5,712 bases of DNA from Verrucomicrobiia bacterium. Its GTDB lineage: Bacteria; Verrucomicrobiota; Verrucomicrobiia; Opitutales; Opitutaceae. This document shows positions 1-5,712 of this stretch, in pieces. Position 1 is the first letter of the stretch. Every line of letters starts with the position of its first letter. The DNA lies in assembly GCA_030424825.1 (NCBI GenBank), contig JAUHWE010000337.1, positions 1 to 5,712 of the forward strand, given 5' to 3'. The notes under the pieces are model-generated. The model was not told where the DNA came from. It saw only the letters and a program-made list of their open reading frames with translations, and ran no database searches. The translations under genes and the position numbers were made by a program.

Positions 1-1415
1 TCAACTATACACCGCATACTGGCCATCTCCGCTGGTTCTTTCACCCGAATTGTCAGCTGTTGCTGGCCTAATGAAATAAAGTCATTCGGGCCAACATTCT
101 TCCCCACTCCAAACTTTAAACGGTTTGCAGTTTCCGCAGTAACCAGCTCTCGCAGGGGTTTGTCATAGGTTTCCCCGCCCGGGGCAGGGAGGATTTGCAT
201 GCGGGCGTTCTTCCACAATACGGCGGGTTTAACCGCTTCGCTGCTATCCGCTGCCTGGATACGGATCTCAAACTCCAAGTCGCTTCCTTCGGGCGCGCGA
301 TTCATCCGCACGGCAAAGGAATGAGATTGGTTGGCCTGAAAGGGTTCCGTTGTCAGCACCGGATACTCCTCGTCGTCTTGTGTACTGGCCGCCAATGTGG
401 TTTGCCAACCGAGCATTTTCTCATACAATGCGGCACATTCCCGGCGTATATCCACCTCAGACTCGCCAGGGTCTGGCAGGGCCTTCCACGCGCTAACGAT
501 ATTGCTCGTCGGGAAACTCGGAGCGCGTTGATTGAGTACCGACCAAATGTGTTCCGCAAAACGGACCGAAATTCCGTTCTCTTCCGCAAGAGACGCTAAT
601 GTTATTCCTGCATCGTCTCGCTCTCTGCGGTGTCGGTAGCGCCAAGCGACATAGAACGCCTTAGTGTACATTTTAGTGCCGTAGGCCTTGGCCCCTTCCC
701 CCGCACCGGTTCGAAAACCATTTTTCTCATAGATGCCGCGAATCCGATTGATCGCCGAAAGCTCCTGACCCGTCTTCCCCGGATCCTGATAGAAAGACAA
801 GGGACCCGCTCCGATAATCGCATGAGAAGCCACCGTCTTGGCCGCTTCCAGGTAGCGCTCAAGACTCGAATCCTGCATAAATTGAACCTCACCCACATTG
901 GAAAATCCTTCTCCCCCGACGGCTTCCCCAACGAATGACTTTTCCATATTCAAATCAAGACCGGTCAGGTCCTCTATGGTGTAGGCATACTCCGCGCTCG
1001 TGAGACGGCGGAGCGCCACTTTCCCGGGATCACCGGCATTTTGCTGAATGTAGTCAGTAAGCGTTTCGCTGATAGTCGCAATGAAACGCGAACGCTCGGC
1101 TTCGGAAGGCTGATCCTCTTCCTCGATGGGCGGCATGTCCTCGTACTCGACCATGTCGATCACCTTTTCCCACGTTTTGAAATTTTCGGCAACGGAACCG
1201 CTTCGCAAGACCGCTTCGAGATTCAAGTCGCCCTTGGACTTTTTGTCTCCGTGGCAATTCACGCAATAGGACTCTATCAGGGGGGAAACCTGACTCCCAA
1301 AGTCATGGGTAGAATCCGTCTGGGCCACGACCGCGCCAGGGAACATCCACAGGATGTAAATGACACATCGCCCTAGTCGGGAGGTCTCAGCAAAGCTTTG
1401 GGGGAACGGGGGCAT
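1..1415 (-). CDS. Secreted PSCyt1 (Planctomycete cytochrome C) / DUF1587 protein, N-terminal part, 3' end outside window
   Basis: This frame is open from an ATG at 1415 to the window edge (471 codons plus 2 bases), so the C-terminus is missing. Residues 17-31 are hydrophobic after a basic stretch and end in VVA before QTDS, which fits a Sec signal peptide cleaved near residue 31. Residues 51-55 are CVNCH, a c-type heme motif. They are followed by GDKKSKGDLNLE and MPP (94-96), the usual layout of the PSCyt1 domain (PF07635). Residues 135-155 (LRRLTSAEYAYTIEDL...) and about 168-199 (GGEGFSNVG...LERYLEAAK) match DUF1587/PSD3 (PF07626). Later, FYVAWRYRHRRE recalls the AWRYRHR stretch of large PVC members. 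Related proteins often continue with DUF1592, DUF1588 and DUF1585, so over half may lie outside. The biochemical role of the family is unknown; an exported heme protein is the safe statement. It is divergent from the sialidase. The frame stays open upstream, but ATG 1415 gives the best signal peptide. Confidence 0.88.
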   Translation of the reverse strand, partial: MPPFPQSFAETSRLGRCVIYILWMFPGAVVAQTDSTHDFGSQVSPLIESYCVNCHGDKKSKGDLNLEAVLRSGSVAENFKTWEKVIDMVEYEDMPPIEEEDQPSEAERSRFIATISETLTDYIQQNAGDPGKVALRRLTSAEYAYTIEDLTGLDLNMEKSFVGEAVGGEGFSNVGEVQFMQDSSLERYLEAAKTVASHAIIGAGPLSFYQDPGKTGQELSAINRIRGIYEKNGFRTGAGEGAKAYGTKMYTKAFYVAWRYRHRRERDDAGITLASLAEENGISVRFAEHIWSVLNQRAPSFPTSNIVSAWKALPDPGESEVDIRRECAALYEKMLGWQTTLAASTQDDEEYPVLTTEPFQANQSHSFAVRMNRAPEGSDLEFEIRIQAADSSEAVKPAVLWKNARMQILPAPGGETYDKPLRELVTAETANRLKFGVGKNVGPNDFISLGQQQLTIRVKEPAEMASMRCIV

Positions 1416-1536
1416 AAGAAATTTAATTCGATCTACTAAATATATAGACACGATTGAGACAAAATTGGATAAAAAACAGACTGCATAGTGATTTATGGGT
1501 TTAGTCCAAGCAGGTTTTACTGTGTTCTTACCTCAA
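1416..1536. promoter_or_regulatory. AT-rich divergent intergenic region, probable promoters for both flanking genes
   Basis: This 121-bp stretch separates the starts of the minus-strand PSCyt1 gene and the plus-strand sialidase gene, so promoters for both should lie here or overlap the gene starts. The core at about 1418-1475 is clearly AT-richer than the flanks (for example TATATA at 1441-1446 and a run of A at 1470-1476). TTGAGA at 1454-1459 on the plus strand and TTGTCT at 1462-1457 on the minus strand could be -35 boxes, but neither has a good -10 box at standard spacing. I see no clear operator palindrome or Shine-Dalgarno sequence. The assignment rests on gene orientation and base composition only. 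Confidence 0.35.
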
Positions 1537-2652
1537 ATGAAGCACCTTTCCTTACCCCTCACTATCGCGCTTACCCTTTTCATCAGTCCCATTAGCCAAG
1601 GGGAAATCAATGAAACCGTGATATTTAAGTCCGGTGAAGAAGGTTACTCCAACTATCGCATCCCTTCCCTGATTACCACTAAAAGCGGATCGCTTCTCGC
1701 ATTCTGCGAAGCACGCAAGGACCACCGCGGTGACAGCGGCAACATCGATCTCGTGGTCAAACGATCTACCGATGGAGGAAAGACCTGGTCTAGACCTCTC
1801 GTCGTTTGGGATGCGGGCGACCACACAGCGGGAAACCCCTGCCCGGTCGTCGACCAACGAACCGGACGAATCATCAACATTGTCTGCTGGAACCTTGCCA
1901 CCGACCACGGCAGGGATTTGCATGCGGGCACCAGCGTGGATACGCGGCGGGTTTATCAAACTCATTCTGACGACGATGGACTCACCTGGTCGGAACCCAA
2001 AGAGATCACATCAAAGGTAAAAGATCCCTCATGGTGGTGGTACGCCACAGGACCCGGCATTGGGATTCAACTACAAAAAAGCCCACACCAAGGCCGGCTA
2101 GTCATCCCCGCCAACCATACCGCAGAGGGCTATTTCGGGGCCCATACTCTTTATAGCGACGACGGAGGAGAAACTTGGCAGGTCAGCGCAATCATCAAAC
2201 CCACCGTAAACGAGAGCCAAGTTGTTGAGCTGTCCGACGGGCGACTAATGATGAATATGCGATCGCAAGGAATCGCAGGGACCAAGCGCCCTTACACCGG
2301 CTATCGCTCCATCGCCTACAGCAGTGACGGAGGAAAAAGTTGGACCGACCCCGTATTCGATGACGCGCTCGGTGACCCCATTTGCCAAGCCAGCATCATC
2401 CGCTATGACGAGAATCGCATTCTATTCTCCAACCCGAATCCACCCGTCAGCCTTGAGCGAGGCCCCCGTGAGCAAATGACCGTTAAACTCAGTTATGACG
2501 ATGGCAAAACCTGGATCAAAGAATGCCGCATATACGATGGGCCTTCCGCCTACTCCTCCCTGGCTAAGCTCCCGGACCAGTCCATCGGCTTGTTGTATGA
2601 AAAAGATAAGGACATCGCCTTCGCCCAGTTTTCCATAAATCAATTCAGGTAG
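1537..2652 (+). CDS. Secreted exo-alpha-sialidase (neuraminidase), BNR/Asp-box, GH33-like
   Basis: The 371-residue protein should cleave terminal sialic acid, or a related 2-keto sugar acid such as KDN, from glycans outside the cytoplasm. Residues 1-22 (MKH, then LSLPLTIALTLFISPI) form a Sec signal peptide. YRIP at 40-43 is the FRIP-type motif with the first triad Arg (R41). EARKDHRGDSGNID (58-71) carries the likely acid/base Asp (D62 or D66). Five Asp boxes follow: STDGGKTW (77-84), SDDDGLTW (144-151), SDDGGETW (207-214), SSDGGKSW (262-269) and SYDDGKTW (319-326). NESQ (225-228) with R242 and R311 or R308 supplies the remaining pocket residues. Y339 in SAYSSL, ahead of LLYE (352-355), fits the nucleophile Tyr and its neighbourhood. 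Length suits a single six-bladed propeller with no added lectin domain. I chose ATG 1537 over the in-frame ATG at 1495 because only the former puts the signal peptide at the N-terminus. The TAG stop lies inside the palindrome at 2649-2725. Substrate is not decidable from sequence. Confidence 0.92.
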   Translation: MKHLSLPLTIALTLFISPISQGEINETVIFKSGEEGYSNYRIPSLITTKSGSLLAFCEARKDHRGDSGNIDLVVKRSTDGGKTWSRPLVVWDAGDHTAGNPCPVVDQRTGRIINIVCWNLATDHGRDLHAGTSVDTRRVYQTHSDDDGLTWSEPKEITSKVKDPSWWWYATGPGIGIQLQKSPHQGRLVIPANHTAEGYFGAHTLYSDDGGETWQVSAIIKPTVNESQVVELSDGRLMMNMRSQGIAGTKRPYTGYRSIAYSSDGGKSWTDPVFDDALGDPICQASIIRYDENRILFSNPNPPVSLERGPREQMTVKLSYDDGKTWIKECRIYDGPSAYSSLAKLPDQSIGLLYEKDKDIAFAQFSINQFR

Positions 2653-2725
2653 GGCAACGACGTCCCCGTCGGGCCGTGTTAAGAAGATCTAGCCTATGCG
2701 GCACGCCCGGAGGTCGTCGCCCTAC
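2649..2725. repeat. 77-bp imperfect palindrome (REP-like element) overlapping the sialidase stop codon
   Basis: The left arm 2649-2665 pairs with the right arm 2709-2725 at 15 of 17 positions; both ends read GTAGGGC on opposite strands. After a 5-nt bulge (2666-2670) an inner stem pairs 2671-2678 with 2702-2708 (7 pairs, one bulged C), leaving a 23-nt loop. The element is GC-rich. The sialidase stop TAG (2650-2652) lies within the GTAGGGC end, so the element abuts or has replaced the original gene end. It ends 10 bp before the signal-peptide ATG of the damaged sulfatase. No T-run follows, so it is not a classic intrinsic terminator, although the hairpin could stabilise the upstream mRNA end or reduce readthrough. 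The form fits dispersed REP-type palindromes, but copy number cannot be judged from one window. Confidence 0.7.
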
Positions 2726-2735
2726 CCTCAAATAA

Positions 2736-2807
2736 ATGAAATTCCTCAAAGCGTTCCTTATTCTTCCAATTTGCGTTTTACCATTCGGGTCGCAGAGCTG
2801 TGGATGA
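2736..2807 (+). pseudogene. Orphaned signal peptide of the sulfatase, out of frame with its catalytic domain
   Basis: ATG 2736 opens a 23-codon frame that begins MKFLKAFLILPICVLPFG, continues with SQSCG and stops at TGA 2805-2807. It has a textbook Sec signal peptide shape: two lysines, a long hydrophobic core and a polar end. It lies exactly where a sulfatase leader is expected, but the sulfatase domain continues in a different frame (+1 relative to this one) from about 2800. Skipping one base near 2799 would join SQS directly to VDDMNDW. Even then the usual first strand of the fold (PNVLFIxxDD-like) is absent in all three frames, so a deletion of roughly 20-30 bp with a length of 3n+2 is a better explanation than a one-base sequencing error. 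I see no Shine-Dalgarno sequence before it. Confidence 0.6.
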
Positions 2808-4155
2808 CATGAACGACTGGGTGGGTTGCCTTGGCTCGGACCGCGTTTCCACTCCTCATATTGATGCATTGGCTTCTCGGGGCCTACTCTTTGCCAACGC
2901 CCATGCGCCTAGTCCTAAATGCGCTCCCAGCCGTGCTGCCATACTAACTGGAAAACGGGCTTCAACGACGGGCTTGTACAGCAATGGCCACTGGTGGCGT
3001 CCTGCGTATCCAGAATTAATCACCTTGCCCCACTACTTCAAAAACAACGGCTACTATGTCGCAGGCGGCGGAAAAGTTCACCATCACACCGATGGCTTCA
3101 ACCCACCAGACCAGTGGGATGAGTATCATCAGCTGGTACAGGACAAAGATCTGATCGTAGACTACTTTAAGGAACGCAACGAAGAACGGCGCTTTCTGAC
3201 CACCATGCCACGACATCCGAGCGATTCCCTCGACTGGGGGCCAATGGACGTCGAAGACGAGGAAATGGGCGACGCCTTCACAATCAAATGGGCCAGCGAT
3301 TTTCTGGAACGAAAACACGAAAAGCCCTTCTTCCTAGCTGTCGGACTTTTCCAGCCTCACCTTCCCTTCTACGCTCCAAAAAAATATTTCGACGCCCTTC
3401 CGAAAAATCAAGTCGAGGTACCGATCAATCAGCCGGGCGATTTGGATGACATACCACTTGGAGGTCAAAAAATGGCCGAATATCGCCGCAATGACCTTCG
3501 GATGATTGAAGAATATGACGACTTGCAACACTGCGTACAGTCGTACTTAGCGAGTATCGCACATGCGGATACGATGATTGGAAGGCTAATGAACTCCTTT
3601 GATCAAAGTAACTATCGCGATAACACAATCATCGTTCTTTGGTCGGACCATGGATATGCCTTCGGTGAGAAGGATCATTTCGCCAAGAACACGCTTTGGG
3701 AACGTTCCACCCATGTACCTTTTATCATGGTGGTTCCTGGCGTGACCCAGGCGGGCTCCCGTACTAATAGTCCAGTGGATCTCACCTGCCTCTATCCCAC
3801 CCTCACCCGATTGTGTGGACTTGCGGTTCCACTCGGCTTGGACGGAGTCGACATCGGCCCCTTGCTAGAAAATCCAAACGCTCAATGGCAAAATCCCGCA
3901 ATCATCGACTATTTGAAAGGCAACACGGCGATTCGAACCAAAGACTGGCGCTACATTCGCTACGCGGAGGGAAACGAGGGAGAGGAACTCTATGATCTCA
4001 TAAGCGACCCTAACGAATGGACAAATCTATCAACTTCACATCGAGAGCTCACAAAGAACTTCAAACCCTGGCTTCCAAAAAACTACGCGATAGAAGTTCC
4101 GACTAAGTCCGCCTACGAGTTTAATTCCAATAAATACACATGGTCGCGAAAATAA
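2800..4155 (+). CDS. Sulfatase (alkaline-phosphatase superfamily, iduronate-2-sulfatase-like), N-terminally truncated
   Basis: The open part encodes 451 residues of a formylglycine sulfatase (PF00884), which hydrolyses sulfate esters on glycans. Numbered from the GTG at 2800, DDMND (2-6) is the Ca-binding aspartate region. CAPSR (41-45) is the C-x-P-x-R signature whose Cys is oxidised to formylglycine, followed by AAILTG. K92 and H94 (GKVHHH), H187 (QPHLPF), D283-H284 (SDHGYAFGEKDH) and K296 (KNTLWE) match the other active-site positions. DPNEWTNL near 403-410 is the usual C-terminal sulfatase turn. The early region (STTGLYSNGHWW, MNDW) most resembles iduronate-2-sulfatase-like PVC enzymes. 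The start is the problem: GTG 2800 is the Val of the VDD motif, so the protein would lack both a leader and the first core beta-strand. The leader sits out of frame just upstream. If translated from GTG it would be cytoplasmic and probably misfolded. The rest has no stops or visible decay, so the lesion looks recent. A maturase (FGE or anSME) must be encoded elsewhere. Confidence 0.85.
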   Translation: MDDMNDWVGCLGSDRVSTPHIDALASRGLLFANAHAPSPKCAPSRAAILTGKRASTTGLYSNGHWWRPAYPELITLPHYFKNNGYYVAGGGKVHHHTDGFNPPDQWDEYHQLVQDKDLIVDYFKERNEERRFLTTMPRHPSDSLDWGPMDVEDEEMGDAFTIKWASDFLERKHEKPFFLAVGLFQPHLPFYAPKKYFDALPKNQVEVPINQPGDLDDIPLGGQKMAEYRRNDLRMIEEYDDLQHCVQSYLASIAHADTMIGRLMNSFDQSNYRDNTIIVLWSDHGYAFGEKDHFAKNTLWERSTHVPFIMVVPGVTQAGSRTNSPVDLTCLYPTLTRLCGLAVPLGLDGVDIGPLLENPNAQWQNPAIIDYLKGNTAIRTKDWRYIRYAEGNEGEELYDLISDPNEWTNLSTSHRELTKNFKPWLPKNYAIEVPTKSAYEFNSNKYTWSRK

Positions 4156-4182
4156 ATCTGCGCTTCAGCATTTTTGAAAAGC

Positions 4183-4244
4183 AGCTCACTCGCTTCAAGC
4201 GTGAGCTCCATTTCGAGATTGACTCACGCTGAAGCGAGTGAGCT
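4183..4244. repeat. 62-bp near-perfect palindrome (REP-like hairpin) between sulfatase and oxidoreductase genes
   Basis: The arms 4183-4205 (AGCTCACTCGCTTCAAGCGTGAG) and 4223-4244 are inverse complements over 22 pairs with a single bulged A (4197 or 4198), around a 17-nt loop. The sequence differs from the palindrome at 2649-2725. A further short match, CGCTTCAGC at 4161-4169, lies just upstream and could be the remains of another copy. No run of T follows either arm, so a classical intrinsic terminator is unlikely; a dispersed REP-type palindrome or an mRNA-stabilising hairpin fits better. It occupies most of the 140-bp gap between the two genes, which otherwise shows nothing I can name. Confidence 0.75.
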
Positions 4245-4295
4245 ACATGAACTTGCTGCCTTCGAGAATTCGACGACACAATCTAATACCCAACA

Positions 4296-5273
4296 ATGCC
4301 CACGACCAAGATCGCATTCATTGGAGCTGGAGACATCTCCCTCCTCCATGCCGAAGCTATTCAATATTGTCCTTCTGCCACCCTTGTTGGCCTTTGGTCC
4401 ATAGACTCAGACTTGAATGAGGAGAAATCAAAATTGTACGATTGTCGCGTCTACCAATCAGCCGAAGCATTGGTGGCCGACAATGAAGTGGACGCTGTTT
4501 TCATATTGACTAATCTTGAGAGCCACACGCAATACGCAACGCTTGCCATGAACGCGGGCAAGCATGTGCTCATCGAAAAGCCCGTCGCCCCTAGTATCGA
4601 AGAATTGGAAACGCTTAAAACCTGTGCCGCTAAAAACAAAGTGATTCTGTGCCCGGGCCACAATTACATCCATGAACCCTCTCTCCATCGCTCGAAAGAG
4701 CTCCTCGAATCGGGTAAACTCGGAAAGCTGGTCGCAATCTACATTCACTACCACATCAACCATCCCGAGGAGGTCGCTCGCCGCTATCCGGGCGTCATCC
4801 GGCACATTCTCACCCACCACAGCTACATCCTTCTTTATCTAGCGGGTACGGCTCATTCCCCAACTGCGGTGTCGGCCATGAAATCGATCATTCATTATAA
4901 GGAGTTTCAAGGAGAAGACCTCGCCTTGGTAAACTTGCAGCTCAAGTCAGGCGCCCTCGCCCATTTCTGCGCCGACTTCGCCGCAGACGATCACTCCAGT
5001 GAGCCCTGGACATTCTCGGTCAAAGTCATCGGTACCGATGGCGCCACTCGATTCAGCTACCGTGACTGGATCGAGAATAAACCCGGAGTCGTCCACTCCC
5101 ACACTTTTTCCGTCTACGAATGGCACATTCGCGAGGAAGTTCGGCACTTCGTAGAGGAATGCATCCAAAAAGGCGCCACTCCGCTTTCCACTATCGACGA
5201 CGCGATTACGGCCCAGAAGATCATCGAAGGTAGCGAGGCATCCATCGCCCACAAGCGGGAGATCAAAATCTAA
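4296..5273 (+). CDS. Gfo/Idh/MocA-family NAD(P)-dependent oxidoreductase
   Basis: The 325-residue cytoplasmic protein belongs to the glucose-fructose oxidoreductase / inositol dehydrogenase / MocA superfamily, which oxidises or reduces sugar and polyol hydroxyls with NAD(P). An N-terminal Rossmann domain (about 1-120) begins TKIAFIGAGDIS (4-15), with the glycine-rich turn at 10-12. EKP at 94-96 (VLIEKPVAPS) is the family signature whose Lys takes part in catalysis and cofactor binding. The alpha/beta C-terminal domain (about 125-325) contains RHILTHHSY (169-177), where H174 or H175 holds the place of the conserved catalytic His. There is no signal peptide. ATG 4296 places the Rossmann strand directly at the N-terminus; no Shine-Dalgarno sequence is evident. 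It lies 140 bp after the sulfatase in the same direction, so co-transcription through the palindrome is possible but unproven. Substrate cannot be assigned: the superfamily is greatly expanded in Verrucomicrobiota. Action on a sugar released by the neighbouring enzymes, perhaps a sialic or anhydro-sialic acid, is speculation. Confidence 0.9.
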   Translation: MPTTKIAFIGAGDISLLHAEAIQYCPSATLVGLWSIDSDLNEEKSKLYDCRVYQSAEALVADNEVDAVFILTNLESHTQYATLAMNAGKHVLIEKPVAPSIEELETLKTCAAKNKVILCPGHNYIHEPSLHRSKELLESGKLGKLVAIYIHYHINHPEEVARRYPGVIRHILTHHSYILLYLAGTAHSPTAVSAMKSIIHYKEFQGEDLALVNLQLKSGALAHFCADFAADDHSSEPWTFSVKVIGTDGATRFSYRDWIENKPGVVHSHTFSVYEWHIREEVRHFVEECIQKGATPLSTIDDAITAQKIIEGSEASIAHKREIKI

Positions 5274-5306
5274 GGCAGTCGAACTTGAACGGAAGTCGCT
5301 AATCAC

Positions 5307-5712
5307 TCACCGATGGCGGCTTCCGAAGAAGCGGCGGTAGCTGAGGGCAAAGCCGGTGTAGACAAGAAATAACGATCCAACCGTCGCCAACGAGGCGATG
5401 ACTTTTCCGAGGAACCCGAAGGCTTCTCCGGTATGGAGAAAACGTACCCAGAGCCTTGCTCTCAACCCGGGACTGCGATCCTCGTGACGGACCATTTTAA
5501 GAATCTCGCCTGAAAATGGATCCAGTTGCAGTGGGACATACCCCATGGTACTGAAAAGAGCGGGTTCCATGACGTCTACGTATAGCGGCGTTACGGGAGC
5601 GTCTTCAGCCTGATTTTTAGGAATATGAATGCTTATCGAGAGCCTATTCGGGAACTGATTCTCCACTCTGGCCAGTATCTTATCATAACTGAGCCGGTTT
5701 GCATTTTCGGGA
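5307..5712 (-). CDS. PepSY-associated transmembrane protein, C-terminal part, 5' end outside window
   Basis: The frame is open from the right window edge to TGA at 5309-5307, giving the last 134 residues; the start lies beyond 5712. Residues 1-30 of the visible part (RLSYDKILARVENQFPNRL, then SISIHIP) resemble a PepSY repeat. LQLDPFSGEIL (61-71) is the second strand pair typical of that domain. WVRFLHTGEAFGFLGK (88-103) and the following hydrophobic span to about 122 (ASLATVGSLFLVYTGFALS) match the conserved HTGE motif and last helix of the PepSY-associated TM family (PF03929; PiuB-like). The protein ends with a basic tail, YRRFFGSRHR. Such proteins are inner-membrane and are often encoded near TonB-dependent siderophore receptors, with a suspected role in ferric-siderophore reduction or uptake. 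Whether a receptor lies upstream cannot be seen here. It is convergent with the oxidoreductase gene, with a 33-bp gap that shows no clear terminator hairpin. It is probably unrelated to the glycan genes. Confidence 0.85.
   Translation of the reverse strand, partial: PENANRLSYDKILARVENQFPNRLSISIHIPKNQAEDAPVTPLYVDVMEPALFSTMGYVPLQLDPFSGEILKMVRHEDRSPGLRARLWVRFLHTGEAFGFLGKVIASLATVGSLFLVYTGFALSYRRFFGSRHR

Noticed and set aside
195..1376. Plus-strand open frames of about 100-134 codons opposite the PSCyt1 gene
   Set aside because: The minus-strand frame is continuously open with recognisable heme and DUF1587 motifs. The plus-strand translations show no domain, leader or motif.
1495..1536. Alternative upstream start of the sialidase (ATG 1495, adding 14 residues, MGLVQAGFTVFLPQ)
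   Set aside because: It would bury the signal peptide behind a non-basic hydrophobic stretch. ATG 1537 gives a canonical leader, and neither start has a visible ribosome binding site.
191..1929. Exact 16-bp direct repeat GGATTTGCATGCGGGC at 191-206 and 1914-1929
   Set aside because: Both copies lie inside coding sequence, one antisense to its gene and one sense, with no extension, flanking duplication or common structure. Chance is unlikely but possible, and no function suggests itself.
2649..2725. Palindrome as a rho-independent terminator (also considered for 4183-4244)
   Set aside because: Neither stem is followed by a T-run on either strand and the loops are long (23 and 17 nt). REP-like elements are the better description.
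2736..2810. Programmed +1 ribosomal frameshift joining the leader to the sulfatase
   Set aside because: The bases around 2795-2803 do not form a known slippery site, and a shift would still leave the protein without the first core beta-strand. Deletion explains both defects.
4174..4420. Short plus-strand frames running through the second palindrome into the oxidoreductase gene
   Set aside because: They owe their opening to the palindrome and the oxidoreductase's alternate frames, have no recognisable motif and overlap the well-supported gene start at 4296.
1..5712. CRISPR array, tRNA/rRNA genes, insertion sequence or riboswitch
   Set aside because: I saw no regularly spaced direct repeats, cloverleaf, transposase-like frame or known riboswitch core on either strand. 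All long gaps are accounted for.

Overview
The window reads as chromosomal DNA of a Verrucomicrobiota bacterium, most likely a marine Opitutae/Puniceicoccales-type organism. This is an inference. It rests on a Planctomycete-cytochrome-C (PSCyt1) plus DUF1587 protein, a family largely confined to the PVC superphylum, and on a Cys-type sulfatase, a secreted sialidase and a Gfo/Idh/MocA oxidoreductase together, a set typical of PVC glycan degraders. Shine-Dalgarno sequences are weak or absent before every gene.

Layout: (1) 1-1415, minus strand, is the N-terminal 471 residues of a large secreted PSCyt1/DUF1587 protein whose 3' part lies left of the window. (2) 1416-1536 is an AT-rich divergent intergenic region that should hold promoters for both directions. 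(3) 1537-2652, plus, is a secreted five-Asp-box exo-sialidase (GH33-like). (4) 2649-2725 is a long imperfect palindrome whose left arm supplies the sialidase stop codon. (5) 2736-4155, plus, is a sulfatase locus with a damaged front end. A clean signal peptide is encoded in one frame and runs into a stop. The sulfatase domain follows in another frame and lacks its first beta-strand. (6) 4183-4244 is a second, unrelated, near-perfect palindrome. (7) 4296-5273, plus, is a cytoplasmic Gfo/Idh/MocA-family NAD(P)-dependent oxidoreductase. (8) 5307-5712, minus and convergent, is the C-terminus of a PepSY-associated membrane protein that continues past the right edge.

The three plus-strand genes suggest a small glycan-use cluster. 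The sialidase would remove a terminal 2-keto sugar acid outside the cytoplasm, the sulfatase would desulfate the glycan, and the oxidoreductase would process a released sugar in the cytoplasm. One specific but unproven option is that sialidase and oxidoreductase act in sequence on sialic acid or an anhydro-sialic acid. The most notable feature is the sulfatase lesion: the catalytic body is open for 451 codons, yet export signal and first core strand are disconnected or lost, and the gene is bracketed by two different palindromic elements. No clearly new multi-gene system is evident.
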